A DNA stretch of 64,000 bases from Reinekea forsetii (GCF_002795845.1 NZ_CP011797.1:1449501-1513500); one strand, 5' to 3'. Shown: positions 1 through 8,565, numbered from the stretch's first letter. A program made the numbers and translations. The notes: a model not told the origin generated them from the letters alone.

Positions 1-304
1 AGACGCTGAAAGGTTAGAGGGGCAGAAATACGTCCCCGTCAGCTGGTAATGCTATTTCGAGCCGGGGCGAAATGTAAAGAAACTTGACAGTATTAGGCGG
101 GAAAAAGGTCGAATTTTTACGATACAGTGAGCTGGTTGGTAAAACTTGACGGGTGCATTTTTGCTCTCCAGGCGCCACCTGTAGGTAAAATGCTCAAATC
201 TGGAATGGGTCCGATATATAGCCCAGGATTGCCGAACGAGACTTTCTTTTTCGATTTCATCATAGTAATGTACTCAGCCTCAATTTTGTTGACGACTGCA
301 GTAA
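1..304. other. Upstream region without a recognised gene
   Basis: No convincing gene or RNA was found here. A short open frame crossing into the next gene looks like a chance frame. A TTGACA hexamer at 84-89 could be a -35 box, but no good -10 follows at normal spacing. The promoter of the zinc-type operon probably lies here or just before 814. I could not recognise a clear Zur box. Confidence 0.4.
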
Positions 305-685
305 ATGACGGCCCATTTTCGCACCTTAGTCTTTATGTTGATGTTTGGCGTTTTTATGTCGAACAACATCATGGTGCCTGTGCATCAGCTCGGTCATATA
401 CAAGACAAACACGAAAGAGCGTCTGTGCACGAGCTCGGTCATATACATGACCATCACGAAATGGCCTCTTTGCATGAGTCCAGTCAGACCCATGACGATC
501 AAGAAACCAGCATAACAAACTGCGAAGCCTTTCACGCCATTCACACCGTCGCTTTACCAAACAATGGTTATGCGGTGTTTGCGCCAAGCCCCTCTCGGTG
601 CATAAATACTCAGCGTGATCGCCACGTTGTGACCTTCACTACCAATCTCGCCACGCCCATCCGCGCACCGCCATTTAAAGCCTAA
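305..685 (+). CDS. Small His-rich exported protein, DUF2946/DUF2607-like
   Basis: A 126-residue protein with a hydrophobic N-terminal segment (about residues 7-24), consistent with a signal peptide or membrane anchor. An HQLGH motif follows at residues 27-31, then a tract rich in His, Asp and Glu, then a single Cys near residue 74 in a NCEAFHAIH context. This layout resembles the short DUF2946/DUF2607 proteins often found beside metal transport genes; I infer metal binding outside the cytoplasm. It precedes a DUF2796 gene on the same strand, and the two probably form one metal-responsive group. The ribosome-binding site before 305 is weak, and in-frame ATGs at 335 and 341 are alternatives. 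The family call is by resemblance only. Confidence 0.55.
   Translation: MTAHFRTLVFMLMFGVFMSNNIMVPVHQLGHIQDKHERASVHELGHIHDHHEMASLHESSQTHDDQETSITNCEAFHAIHTVALPNNGYAVFAPSPSRCINTQRDRHVVTFTTNLATPIRAPPFKA
383..517 (+). repeat. Three imperfect 45-bp tandem repeats inside the His-rich gene
   Basis: Units at 383-427, 428-472 and 473-517 encode 15-residue copies beginning HQLGHIQD, HELGHIHD and HESSQTHD. The first two are close copies at both DNA and protein level; the third is diverged. The repeats multiply His/Asp/Glu residues, which suggests growth of a metal-binding tract by slippage. Confidence 0.7.
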
Positions 686-765
686 GCAACAGTTCCGATT
701 AATCGCATCACCCATCGATGACAACAGATCGTAAATGAACTCCTATGGACATCTTTAGGCTGTGT

Positions 766-794
766 TATTGACGCAGTGTAGTGAGTTGTCAATA
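766..794. promoter_or_regulatory. Inverted repeat TATTGAC/GTCAATA before the DUF2796 gene
   Basis: TATTGAC at 766-772 is mirrored by GTCAATA at 788-794 with 15 bases between, ending 19 bases before the 814 start codon. It could be an operator or an RNA hairpin. It does not match the Zur palindrome that I know for gammaproteobacteria. Confidence 0.3.
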
Positions 795-813
795 GCAAAA
801 AATAGGCTAGAAA

Positions 814-1497
814 ATGAAACGACTATTCTTAAGCACGGCCCTCGTTGCCGTTAGTATTAATCCCCTCAATGCGGAAGAAAACCGTCAACACGATGCGCAT
901 GAACACGGTGCGGCGATGCTAGGCATGGCACAGCAAGGCAAGTTGATTCAGATGGAGTTAGACTCCCCTGCATTCAATATAGTTGGATTTGAGCACACCC
1001 CCAGTAATGCCAACGAAGAAGAAAAGGTTGCCTTAATGCTGGCTCAGCTAAAAATGGGCTCTATGCTCTTTACCTTTCCTGCAGCCGCCAAATGCCAGTT
1101 AGTCAACGTCGACATATCCTCAGGCCTGTTCGAAGCGTCACATAGCGATGAGGATGATCATGATAGTGATTCTGACCATTCGGATGATGAAGACGATCAT
1201 GGCAGCGAGTCCGACCATTCGGATGATGAAGACGATCATGGCAGCGAGTCCGACCATTCAGATGATGAAGATGACCACGAAAATGACCACGAAAATGACC
1301 ACGAAAATGACTCCGGTCATTCAGATATCGAAGCAAGCTGGACTTATAGCTGCGAGAACCCGCTGCTAGTGCGTAAGGTGGAGTTCCCGCTGTTTTCGTA
1401 CTTTGAAAACCTTACCGATTTAGACGTAGATTTCATAATGGACGCTGGCCAAGGTTCTATTGAATTGTCACCTGGAAACTCTGTCATTTCATTTTAA
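814..1497 (+). CDS. zrgA: Zinc-binding periplasmic protein, DUF2796 (ZrgA-like)
   Basis: A 227-residue protein with a clear signal peptide (residues 1-20, ending LNA). The mature N-terminus carries HDAHEHG (26-32), typical of DUF2796 proteins. Two separated cysteines (AKCQLV, YSCENP) flank a long acidic His-rich insert. DUF2796 proteins such as Vibrio ZrgA bind zinc in the periplasm and belong to a Zur-regulated uptake locus. The following ABC ATPase, FtsX-type permease and DUF3299 genes match that locus. The insert has expanded by tandem repetition (see the repeat entry). The domain call is strong; the symbol is by analogy with Vibrio. Confidence 0.8.
   Translation: MKRLFLSTALVAVSINPLNAEENRQHDAHEHGAAMLGMAQQGKLIQMELDSPAFNIVGFEHTPSNANEEEKVALMLAQLKMGSMLFTFPAAAKCQLVNVDISSGLFEASHSDEDDHDSDSDHSDDEDDHGSESDHSDDEDDHGSESDHSDDEDDHENDHENDHENDSGHSDIEASWTYSCENPLLVRKVEFPLFSYFENLTDLDVDFIMDAGQGSIELSPGNSVISF
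1153..1308 (+). repeat. Compound tandem repeat (3 x 39 bp, 3 x 12 bp) in the zrgA-like gene
   Basis: Three 39-bp units lie at 1153-1191, 1192-1230 and 1231-1269; the last two are nearly identical and encode DDHGSESDHSDDE. Three identical 12-bp units follow at 1273-1308, each encoding DHEN. All units keep the reading frame. Repeat number is likely to vary between strains. Confidence 0.85.
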
Positions 1498-1536
1498 TTA
1501 TTAAGAGGCGGGGAGCATAGCTCCCCGAAGTTATTA

Positions 1537-2241
1537 ATGACATCAGCCTATGCTTTTGAACTGTGTGATCTTGCCTTTTCATGGCAAAAGAACACGCCCG
1601 CAACGCTCGATATCCCATCGCTGTCGCTACCGCTCGGTAAATCCCTGTTTATTCACGGAGCCAGCGGCAGCGGTAAGAGCACCTTGTTGAATATCCTCAG
1701 TGGTGTGCTGGTCGCGCAACGCGGTGAGGTCAAACTACTTGGCCAACCCTTTTCTAGCCTCAGTAATCGTAAACGGGACCGAATTCGATCCGATCACCTA
1801 GGCTATATTTTCCAGCAATTTAATTTATTGCCGTATTTATCGGTCCTGGAGAATGTATTGCTGCCGATCAAAATATCCGCACTACGCAGACGTGGACATT
1901 CACGTCATTCAATAGCCCTAATTGATGAAGCTAAACACTGGCTCACGCAGTTGAAAGTTCCGGAGAATTTGTTTCAAGAAAAGATTTCTCGCTTGAGCGT
2001 TGGTCAACAACAACGTGTTGCAGCAGCCAGAGCATTGATAGGGTCGCCGGAAATAATCATTGCAGACGAGCCGACCTCATCACTCGATCAAAAGAATGTC
2101 GATAACTTCATGGCCGTGTTGGTCGATCAGTGCAGCAGTATTGGTAGTTCGCTTGTTTTTGTCAGTCACGACCTGAATTTATTGCCGTACTTTGATACTT
2201 CCTTTGCACTGCAAACATCTCCAGCAGGTAGTGACCTATGA
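1537..2241 (+). CDS. zrgB: ABC transporter ATPase, LolD/MacB type
   Basis: A 234-residue ATPase. Visible motifs are Walker A GASGSGKST (about residues 40-48), a Q-loop FQQFNLLPYLS, the signature LSVGQQQR, and Walker B IIIADEPTSSLD. The signature has Val where LSGGQ is usual, a mild variation. LolD/MacB-type ATPases energise FtsX-type permeases that act on extracytoplasmic substrates rather than forming a simple pore. The gene overlaps the permease by four bases (ATGA), so the two are translationally coupled. Context suggests a role in zinc acquisition or in handling the DUF2796 protein. The symbol follows Vibrio zrg order from memory and is tentative. Confidence 0.75.
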   Translation: MTSAYAFELCDLAFSWQKNTPATLDIPSLSLPLGKSLFIHGASGSGKSTLLNILSGVLVAQRGEVKLLGQPFSSLSNRKRDRIRSDHLGYIFQQFNLLPYLSVLENVLLPIKISALRRRGHSRHSIALIDEAKHWLTQLKVPENLFQEKISRLSVGQQQRVAAARALIGSPEIIIADEPTSSLDQKNVDNFMAVLVDQCSSIGSSLVFVSHDLNLLPYFDTSFALQTSPAGSDL

Positions 2242-3497
2242 ATTGGACTCATTTAGCCCTAAAGAGTTTATGGAATCGCAAAACAACAGCTCTGCTGACC
2301 TTGCTCATGGTATCGATAAGCGTTTGCCTGTTATTAAGTGTTGACCGCATTCGCAGCGATACCCGAAACAGTTTTTCCAATACGCTATCCGGTTCTGACC
2401 TACTCGTGGGTGCTCGCACCGGCAGTTTGAATTTATTGCTCTATTCGGTATTTCGCATGGGCAATGCGACCAATAATATCAGCTGGCTCAGCTATCAAGA
2501 ATTAAAAAGCCATCCAGACATTGCTTGGACCATTCCAATCTCGCTGGGTGACTCGCATCGCGGTTATCGAGTGATTGGCACCAATGACGATTATTTGCTG
2601 CACTACCAATATGGCCGCCAGCGTGCCATCGAAGTGCAACAGGGCGTTTGGTTTAATGATGTCTTCGAAGTGGTTCTGGGGGCCGAAGTTGCCAGCCAGT
2701 TAGACTACAATATTGGCGATAACATCGTCGTTGGCCACGGCACGGGCAGTACCTCCTTCGAAAAACATGATGATAGACCGTTCAAGGTGGTAGGCATACT
2801 CGTCCCGACGGGCACGCCTGTCGATAAGTCATTGCATATACCGTTGGAAGGTATAACCGCGTTGCATGTCGATTGGCAATCAGGGGTGAAACGGCAAGGT
2901 AAGGCTACCAGTGTTGCTGACACCTTAGCGATGGACCTCGAGCCCGAGGCAATCACGGTTTTCTTGCTTGGCATGACGTCCCGGTTAAAGGTGTTTTCGT
3001 TTCAACGCTTGGTCAACGATTTCAGTTCAGAGCCCTTGCTCGCGGTCATTCCAGGCGCTGCGTTACAAGAACTTTGGCAGCTCATTGCGATCGCCGAAAA
3101 TGCTTTGCTAGCGGTTTCGATTATGGTGATTATTACCGGTTTAATTGGCATGGTCACCGTTATTATTGCCACCTTGAACGAGCGACGCCGGGAGATTGCG
3201 ATCTTCCGCGCCTTAGGCGCGAGGCGCGAAACATTGCTTGGGTTGCTGATGATTGAGTCGGGCTTTTACGGTGTAGTGGGTCTCATTACGGGCTATATCT
3301 TGCACACTGTTATGATGTTGTTGGCCAATGCCTATGTGCAATCTCACTATGGCATTGCGCTAACGGTGGGTTGGCCGAATGAAAGCATGATATACATTTT
3401 ACTCGGTTTTCTGTTGACCGCTACGGTACTCGGTGTTTTGCCCGGCTATCGCGCCTATCGACAATCGCTCAGCGACGGGCTCAGCGCTAACCTTTAA
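2238..3497 (+). CDS. zrgC: FtsX/MacB-family ABC permease
   Basis: A 419-residue membrane protein. It has one N-terminal membrane helix (about 17-35), a large extracytoplasmic domain (about 40-275), then three helices near 285-315, 335-355 and 380-400. The sequence before the second helix and the ERRREIAIFRALGARR stretch after it are typical of LolC/MacB/FtsX permeases. Such permeases use ATP hydrolysis to move a periplasmic domain. It overlaps the ATPase by four bases and is 26 bases from the next gene. Substrate is unknown; zinc-related work is inferred from neighbours. Confidence 0.75.
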   Translation: MNWTHLALKSLWNRKTTALLTLLMVSISVCLLLSVDRIRSDTRNSFSNTLSGSDLLVGARTGSLNLLLYSVFRMGNATNNISWLSYQELKSHPDIAWTIPISLGDSHRGYRVIGTNDDYLLHYQYGRQRAIEVQQGVWFNDVFEVVLGAEVASQLDYNIGDNIVVGHGTGSTSFEKHDDRPFKVVGILVPTGTPVDKSLHIPLEGITALHVDWQSGVKRQGKATSVADTLAMDLEPEAITVFLLGMTSRLKVFSFQRLVNDFSSEPLLAVIPGAALQELWQLIAIAENALLAVSIMVIITGLIGMVTVIIATLNERRREIAIFRALGARRETLLGLLMIESGFYGVVGLITGYILHTVMMLLANAYVQSHYGIALTVGWPNESMIYILLGFLLTATVLGVLPGYRAYRQSLSDGLSANL

Positions 3498-3523
3498 AAA
3501 TCAACCCTTACTAAGGAAGCAGA

Positions 3524-4078
3524 ATGTTTAAGAAATTGCATAAGTTGAGTGTTGTCACATTGTGTCTTTTGGCAATAACGGCCCTTACTATCGGTGTCGC
3601 CGTCGCTAAACAACAGGACTATATTCCGGTCAGTTGGGAGCAACTTATTCCTGCCGACTATGATTTGGAAGCGCTGCAAAATAACCTGATCGAGCAATAC
3701 GATAGCGAGATTCTGCAAAGTGGCGGTGCCGAAGCCGATGCGCTGTATGCCCAATTACAGTTCTTGCAAGACAATGCACCCGTGACCAAGGAATACAATG
3801 AAACGCGGATTAAGATCCCCGGTTTCGTGGTGCCATTGGAGTTTGACGGCGACAAAATAACCCACTTTTTGTTAGTGCCTTACTATGGTGCCTGTATTCA
3901 CAGCCCGCCACCGCCACCTAATCAGATTGTCTATGTTATTTTGCAGGAGGGTGTGCAGATTGATGACATATACTACCCAGTCTATGTCAACGGGCTGATG
4001 CGGGTTGAACGCATGGACTCGGAGCTGGGTGCCGCCGGGTATACCCTGTATGGGGACTCGGTCGAGCCCTACATCTAA
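3524..4078 (+). CDS. Exported DUF3299 protein
   Basis: A 184-residue protein with an N-terminal hydrophobic signal (about 10-28). The conserved body contains IPGFVVPLEFDG and LVPYYGACIHSPPPPPNQ, the hallmark of DUF3299 (COG3495). These proteins are often encoded beside DUF2796 and LolCDE-like genes. The Cys-X-His in GACIHSP could bind metal. Function is not established. It is the last gene of the zinc-type operon, and two small hairpins lie downstream at 4207-4245. Confidence 0.75.
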   Translation: MFKKLHKLSVVTLCLLAITALTIGVAVAKQQDYIPVSWEQLIPADYDLEALQNNLIEQYDSEILQSGGAEADALYAQLQFLQDNAPVTKEYNETRIKIPGFVVPLEFDGDKITHFLLVPYYGACIHSPPPPPNQIVYVILQEGVQIDDIYYPVYVNGLMRVERMDSELGAAGYTLYGDSVEPYI

Positions 4079-4206
4079 TCGACTAGAAGGCCAGGGTGAG
4101 GGGCATAGAACCTTGCCTGACCACAACCGTTCAAGTTCGAGTCTCGCCCCAATCTGCCAATTCCAGTCACTTGACGTAAACCCAACCTGCCTATTCCATG
4201 ATTACT

Positions 4207-4245
4207 GTTGCTAAAAAAGCAACAGAACGCTATTGCTGTAGCGTT
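4207..4245 (+). terminator. Two tandem hairpins after the zinc-type operon
   Basis: GTTGCT/AGCAAC (4207-4212 and 4218-4223) is followed by AACGCTA/TAGCGTT (4226-4232 and 4239-4245, loop of six). A short T-containing tail (GTTCTT) follows. They may end the upstream transcript; the tail is too weak to be sure. Confidence 0.4.
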
Positions 4246-4328
4246 GTTCTTAAACATTGTTTGGTCGAGAATGAGATCAACAGGCTGTTTGGGGTATCAA
4301 CAGCGCACATCAGCGGAGGCAATACCAG

Positions 4329-5213
4329 ATGAGTCAACAAACAATAGGTGTTATAGGCCTGGGCAACATGGGCAACGGTATGTGCCAGACACTGCTGCGT
4401 AACGGTTTCAAGGTTTACGGGACCGATCTGGGTGTGGCCCAACAGGCCTCGGCGCGCGCGCTGGGTGTGGCGGTGGTCGAGAGCATTGCCGCCCTGTGCG
4501 AGCAGGTCGATGTGATTCTGCTGTCACTTCCGGCGGCTAAGCAGGTGCAAGAGGTGTTGTTGGGTGAACAGGGTGTGCTGAACTGTGCCCAAGCCCATAC
4601 CCTGGTGATTGATACCTCGACCTCTGAGCCCGATGTCACCCGGTCCCTGGCTAAAAGCCTGGCCGAGCGAGGTCTGGCGCTACTCGATGCACCGGTCAGT
4701 GGTGGCCCCGCCGGTGCCGCAGGCGGCACCATGGTAATGCTAGTGGGTGGCGTTGAGGCCGATCTGGTGCGCGCTCAACCCTTTCTCGATGCGCTGAGCT
4801 CAAAGGTGGTCCACCTCGGTCCGTCGGGCAACGGTCATGCGGCCAAGCTGATCAATAACCTGCTCTGTGCTGCCCATCTGGTCAGTACCGCCGAAGCCGT
4901 CGCGCTCGGGCGCAAGGCGGGGCTGGATCCCGCGGCCTTATTGGACGGCCTAAACGCCGGCTCCGGTCGCAGTGCCATCAGCGAGGTCAATTTTCCGCGC
5001 TGGATCCTCAACGAGGGCTTCGATTCTGGCTTTACCATGCAACTGATGCGCAAAGACTTGCGCTTGGCGCTGGAACTGATTGAACAGACTGGCTTGGAGC
5101 TGCCCCTAGCCCAATTGGTTGGCGCGCAGTGGGCGGCCAGCGAGGCGACTCTTGCGGATCAGGATGACTTCAACTGCATTGTTAAAACCGTCGCGCCAGG
5201 GGATCTGCTATGA
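4329..5213 (+). CDS. Beta-hydroxyacid dehydrogenase (3-hydroxyisobutyrate dehydrogenase family)
   Basis: A 294-residue NAD(P)-dependent oxidoreductase. The Rossmann motif GLGNMG lies at residues 10-15, the substrate motif DAPVSGGPAGA at about 118-128, and the catalytic lysine is K173 in GHAAKLINN. The family oxidises beta-hydroxyacids (3-hydroxyisobutyrate, tartronate semialdehyde, threonate and others), and sequence alone does not fix the substrate. It overlaps the aldehyde dehydrogenase gene by four bases, so its product may be a semialdehyde passed to that enzyme. It opens a four-gene cluster (4329-8565) probably controlled by the LysR gene at 8687. Confidence 0.8.
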   Translation: MSQQTIGVIGLGNMGNGMCQTLLRNGFKVYGTDLGVAQQASARALGVAVVESIAALCEQVDVILLSLPAAKQVQEVLLGEQGVLNCAQAHTLVIDTSTSEPDVTRSLAKSLAERGLALLDAPVSGGPAGAAGGTMVMLVGGVEADLVRAQPFLDALSSKVVHLGPSGNGHAAKLINNLLCAAHLVSTAEAVALGRKAGLDPAALLDGLNAGSGRSAISEVNFPRWILNEGFDSGFTMQLMRKDLRLALELIEQTGLELPLAQLVGAQWAASEATLADQDDFNCIVKTVAPGDLL

Positions 5214-6751
5214 GTATTGTGCTGACACACTCTGGCCGCGCAGAAGTAGCGGCCTTGCTGGCCACGTTTTTTACCATCGACGCTGAATTTGGCAGTTGGA
5301 TTGGCGGTGAACTGGTGCCGGGTACGGGTGCGTCCATCAACCTGATCAATCCCGCGACCGCTGAGGTGTTTTTGACCTATAAGGACGCCGGGGATTCGGT
5401 GGTCGAGGCTGCGGCCGAGGCGGCGCTGAAAGCCCAAATTATCTGGTGGGGCCTGGCGGCCAGTGCTCGGGCGCGCCTGATGTGGAGCTGCAGTGTGCAG
5501 GTGCGCGCGGCCACGGAACAGCTGGCCCAGCTGGAATCGATCTCGGCCGGCAAGCCGGTGCGCGATTGCCGAGTTGAGGTCACCAAGGTAGCGGAAATGT
5601 TTGAATACTACGCCGGCTGGTGCGACAAGCTGACCGGCCAGGTGATTGCCGTGCCGACCAGTCATCTAAACTATACCCGTCACGAACCCTATGGTGTGGT
5701 CACCCAGATCACCCCCTGGAACGCCCCGGTCTTTACCGCCGGTTGGCAAATTGCCCCGGCAATCTGTGCCGGCAATGCCGTCATGCTTAAGCCCTCTGAA
5801 TTGACTCCGCTCACGTCGACGGTGCTGGCCAAGCTCATTGAGGATGCCGGCGTGCCATCCGGTCTGGTCAATGTCATTAATGGCTATGGCCAGACCACCG
5901 GTGCGGCGGCGATCGCCCACCGCGCCACGGCCAAGGTGATTTTTGTCGGTTCACCCAAAACCGGTGCGGCCATCGCCGGTGCCGCAGCACTGCGGGTGAT
6001 CCCTTGCGTGCTCGAACTGGGCGGCAAGTCGGCCAATATTGTCTTCGCCGATGCCGACATCGATCGGGCCGTGGTCGGTGCCCAAGCGGCGGTGTTTGCC
6101 GCAGCCGGGCAGAGCTGTGTATCGGGCTCGCGCCTGCTGGTGCAGCGCAGCATCTATAGCCAGGTGGTCGAGCGGGTGGCCAATGCCGCCCGCAAGTTAG
6201 AGGTCGGGCTGCCCTGGTCAGAACAGACCTTGATTGGCCCGATCAATAATGAAACCCAGTTTAAGCACGTTGAGTCGCTGGTCGCAGATGGGGTGCGAGC
6301 CGGTGCGGTGATTGCGGCCGGCGGCCAACGTGCCCAGGTTGCAGGTGGTCAGAACGGTTATTTTTTCCAACCCACTGTCTTGGCCGATGTCGACAATCGT
6401 ATGCGCGTCGCCCAGGAAGAAATTTTTGGTCCGGTGCTGTCGGTGATTCCCTTCGATGACGAAGACGACGCCATTGGTATCGCCAATGACAGCCGGTTCG
6501 GCCTCGGCGGCGCCGTGTGGACCGCCGATGTGGGCCGGGCCCATCGTCTGGCCGCCCAGGTCAACGCCGGCACCTTTTGGGTTAACTGCTATAAGGCGAT
6601 CAATGTGATGTCGCCCTTTGGAGGCTTTGGCCAAAGCGGCTATGGCCGCTCCAGTGGCTATGAAGGGCTGCTGGAATACACTCGAACCAAGAGTGTATGG
6701 GTCGAGACCGCCCGGGACCCAGCGACACAATTTGGCTATTCGGTCGAATGA
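5210..6751 (+). CDS. NAD(P)-dependent aldehyde dehydrogenase
   Basis: A 513-residue protein of full length for the ALDH superfamily. Catalytic residues are readable: N171 in TPWNAP, general base E269 in LELGGKSA and nucleophile C303 in GQSCVSGS. Retention of the base Glu indicates the hydrolytic type yielding a free acid, not the CoA-acylating methylmalonate-semialdehyde type, which lacks it. It is translationally coupled to the preceding dehydrogenase. The substrate is unknown; a semialdehyde made by the neighbour is the simplest inference. About 150 bases separate it from the next gene, including a 13-bp tandem repeat array. Confidence 0.85.
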   Translation: MSIVLTHSGRAEVAALLATFFTIDAEFGSWIGGELVPGTGASINLINPATAEVFLTYKDAGDSVVEAAAEAALKAQIIWWGLAASARARLMWSCSVQVRAATEQLAQLESISAGKPVRDCRVEVTKVAEMFEYYAGWCDKLTGQVIAVPTSHLNYTRHEPYGVVTQITPWNAPVFTAGWQIAPAICAGNAVMLKPSELTPLTSTVLAKLIEDAGVPSGLVNVINGYGQTTGAAAIAHRATAKVIFVGSPKTGAAIAGAAALRVIPCVLELGGKSANIVFADADIDRAVVGAQAAVFAAAGQSCVSGSRLLVQRSIYSQVVERVANAARKLEVGLPWSEQTLIGPINNETQFKHVESLVADGVRAGAVIAAGGQRAQVAGGQNGYFFQPTVLADVDNRMRVAQEEIFGPVLSVIPFDDEDDAIGIANDSRFGLGGAVWTADVGRAHRLAAQVNAGTFWVNCYKAINVMSPFGGFGQSGYGRSSGYEGLLEYTRTKSVWVETARDPATQFGYSVE

Positions 6752-6808
6752 TCGATCCATGTTTTGCCTGCGTCTGCTGCGAGTTCTTGGGCCGCCCGAT
6801 CTTGGGGT

Positions 6809-6873
6809 ACTGTGGTTTTTAACTGTGGTTTGTCACTGTGAATTGTCACTGTGAATTGTTACTGCGGTTTGAT
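6809..6873. repeat. Five tandem 13-bp repeats upstream of the CysE-like gene
   Basis: Units start at 6809, 6822, 6835, 6848 and 6861, each beginning ACTG and ending in a T-rich stretch (for example ACTGTGAATTGTC). The array ends about 31 bases before the ATG at 6905. The 13-base period is unlike coding DNA. It could be a binding array for a regulator or a slippage product. Confidence 0.75.
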
Positions 6874-6904
6874 AGGTTGGTTAGGTTAAGAGTGAGGTTT
6901 GAAC

Positions 6905-7684
6905 ATGACGGACTACCATAGAGCAGTCGACTTGGCACAACTGTGGCACACCATTCGGGCCGAAGCGACCCGTGACGCGGGCCAATTTCCGCTACTGAGT
7001 GATTTTTATCGGCGCAATATTCTCCAGCACGAGAACTTTGGCCAGGCCTTGGCCTATATTTTAGCCGTTAAATTGTCCGATGGTGAGGCGCAAATCGGTC
7101 AATGGCACTTGTTAGTACTCGACCTAATGGCGGATCACCCTGATATCGAAATGGCAGCCCTAAAAGACCTGTCCTGTCAGCTGCAAAGCAATGCTTCGGT
7201 TAAAGATCACTATACGCCATTGCTGCATTTTGGCGGCTATCAGGCGCTGCAGTCTTACCGCTTGGCTCACGCCTGTTGGCAGCAGGGCGATCGGCCGCTG
7301 GCCAGCTATATGCAGGGCCGAGTGGTCACCCTCTACGGCGTCGATATTCATCCGGCGGCGCAGGTCGGCGCGGGTATCTTTATCGACCATGCGGTGGGCA
7401 TCGTGGTCGGCGAGACGGCGGTGATCGAAGATGATGTCACGATCTTCCAATGCGTCACGCTCGGCGGCACCGGTAAGGGCTCGGGCGACCGTCATCCCAA
7501 GGTACGCCAGGGCGCCTTTATCGGCTCCGGCGCACTCATCCTCGGCAATATTGAAATTGGCGCCGGCGCCAAGGTGGGGGCAGGGGCGATTGTGGTTAAA
7601 TCGGTCGCAGCGCACCAGACGGTTATTGGCAGCGTGGCTCAGGCCCATTCGAACAAATTAGACACCCAGGGGAACACAGCATGA
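6905..7684 (+). CDS. Serine O-acetyltransferase family protein (CysE-like)
   Basis: A 259-residue protein. The N-terminal half is the helical CysE domain; the C-terminal half is a left-handed hexapeptide-repeat fold. D161 and H162 in FIDHAVGIVVGETAVI match the Asp-His site of serine acetyltransferases, and TLGGTGKGSGDRHPK is also typical. CysE makes O-acetylserine from serine and acetyl-CoA. Its place between ALDH and VOC genes is unusual for a biosynthetic enzyme, so it may acetylate a pathway intermediate. The ATG at 6905 has GAGG upstream and is preferred over an in-frame TTG at 6899. It overlaps the VOC gene by four bases. Confidence 0.75.
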   Translation: MTDYHRAVDLAQLWHTIRAEATRDAGQFPLLSDFYRRNILQHENFGQALAYILAVKLSDGEAQIGQWHLLVLDLMADHPDIEMAALKDLSCQLQSNASVKDHYTPLLHFGGYQALQSYRLAHACWQQGDRPLASYMQGRVVTLYGVDIHPAAQVGAGIFIDHAVGIVVGETAVIEDDVTIFQCVTLGGTGKGSGDRHPKVRQGAFIGSGALILGNIEIGAGAKVGAGAIVVKSVAAHQTVIGSVAQAHSNKLDTQGNTA

Positions 7685-8565
7685 AAAATCATCTCGGTAT
7701 TGATCATCCATTAGTGGCCGTGCGCGATATGGATAAGGCCTGCCAGGACTTTGCACGCCTGGGGTTTTTTATCAATCCGCGCCATCACCATCCCTGGGGC
7801 ACCGATAACCATTTGCTGATGTTCCCGGAGAATTTCATCGAGGTCATCAGTGTGTACGACCCCACCAAGCTGGACCTCACCAACGAGAAGGGTTTCGCCT
7901 TTGGGCGTTTTATCAGCAATTCCATGGCCCGCCGGGAAGGTATTTCCCTGGTGGCCTTACACAGTGAAGACGCCCGCGCCGACCATCAGCTGATGGCCGA
8001 GCGTGGCGTTGATAACCAGGGCATAGTCGACTTCCGCCGAGTGGCTCATCGGCCCGATGGCAGCGAAGAAGAGGCCGTGGTGTCGCTGGTGATGTTGATT
8101 AATGAACAGGTCCCGGCTATTTCCCATTTTTTCTGCCATCAGCATAAGCCCCATCTGGTGTGGGTCAAAGAATGGATGACCCATGCCAATGGCGCCAATG
8201 GCATTACCGGCGTGAGCTATATTGCGCCGGCACCTGAAGCCTTGGCCGAGCGCTTTATCGGCATCTATGGCGCGAACGCGGTGACGCTTGAAGAGGGCTA
8301 TTTAACCGTGCACACCGATCGCGGCATATTCGAGGTCCTTTCCCGAGCGAAGGCGCAAGAGCGTTTTGCCGGCGTTGACCTGGCGGTTACCGATGCCCAG
8401 TTGCCCTCGGGGGTCGCGATCCGGGTCAGTACCACCTCGCTCGACCAAGCCAAGGCCGTGCTGGTTAAGAACGGCGTCGCCTTTGTGGCCACCGACGATG
8501 GCGGCGTGCGCATTCCCGGTCATTATGCCGGCAATACCATTATTGAAATTTACCCCGAGATCTAA
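7681..8565 (+). CDS. VOC / glyoxalase-like domain protein
   Basis: A 294-residue protein resembling the Glyoxalase_3-type VOC family. It starts LGIDHPLVAVRDMDKA and ends IIEIYPEI, with two VOC modules. Candidate metal ligands are His in IDHP, Glu in FIEVIS, His in HKPHLVW and Glu in IIEIY. VOC proteins include lyases, isomerases, dioxygenases and resistance proteins, and this group lacks a defined reaction. It is translationally coupled to the CysE-like gene, so it likely serves the same pathway. Confidence 0.7.
   Translation: MKNHLGIDHPLVAVRDMDKACQDFARLGFFINPRHHHPWGTDNHLLMFPENFIEVISVYDPTKLDLTNEKGFAFGRFISNSMARREGISLVALHSEDARADHQLMAERGVDNQGIVDFRRVAHRPDGSEEEAVVSLVMLINEQVPAISHFFCHQHKPHLVWVKEWMTHANGANGITGVSYIAPAPEALAERFIGIYGANAVTLEEGYLTVHTDRGIFEVLSRAKAQERFAGVDLAVTDAQLPSGVAIRVSTTSLDQAKAVLVKNGVAFVATDDGGVRIPGHYAGNTIIEIYPEI

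Noticed and set aside
127-450. 107-codon open frame at the window start
   Set aside because: It overlaps the better-supported His-rich gene in another frame and has no recognisable motif or ribosome-binding site.
1103-1336. 77-codon minus-strand Arg/His-rich frame
   Set aside because: It is an artefact of the opposite-strand tandem repeats in the DUF2796 gene.
4127-4161. tRNA 3'-end-like sequence (GTTCGAGTCTCGCCCC)
   Set aside because: The T-loop motif is present, but the flanking stem bases do not pair and no acceptor partner lies upstream. At most it is a decayed fragment.
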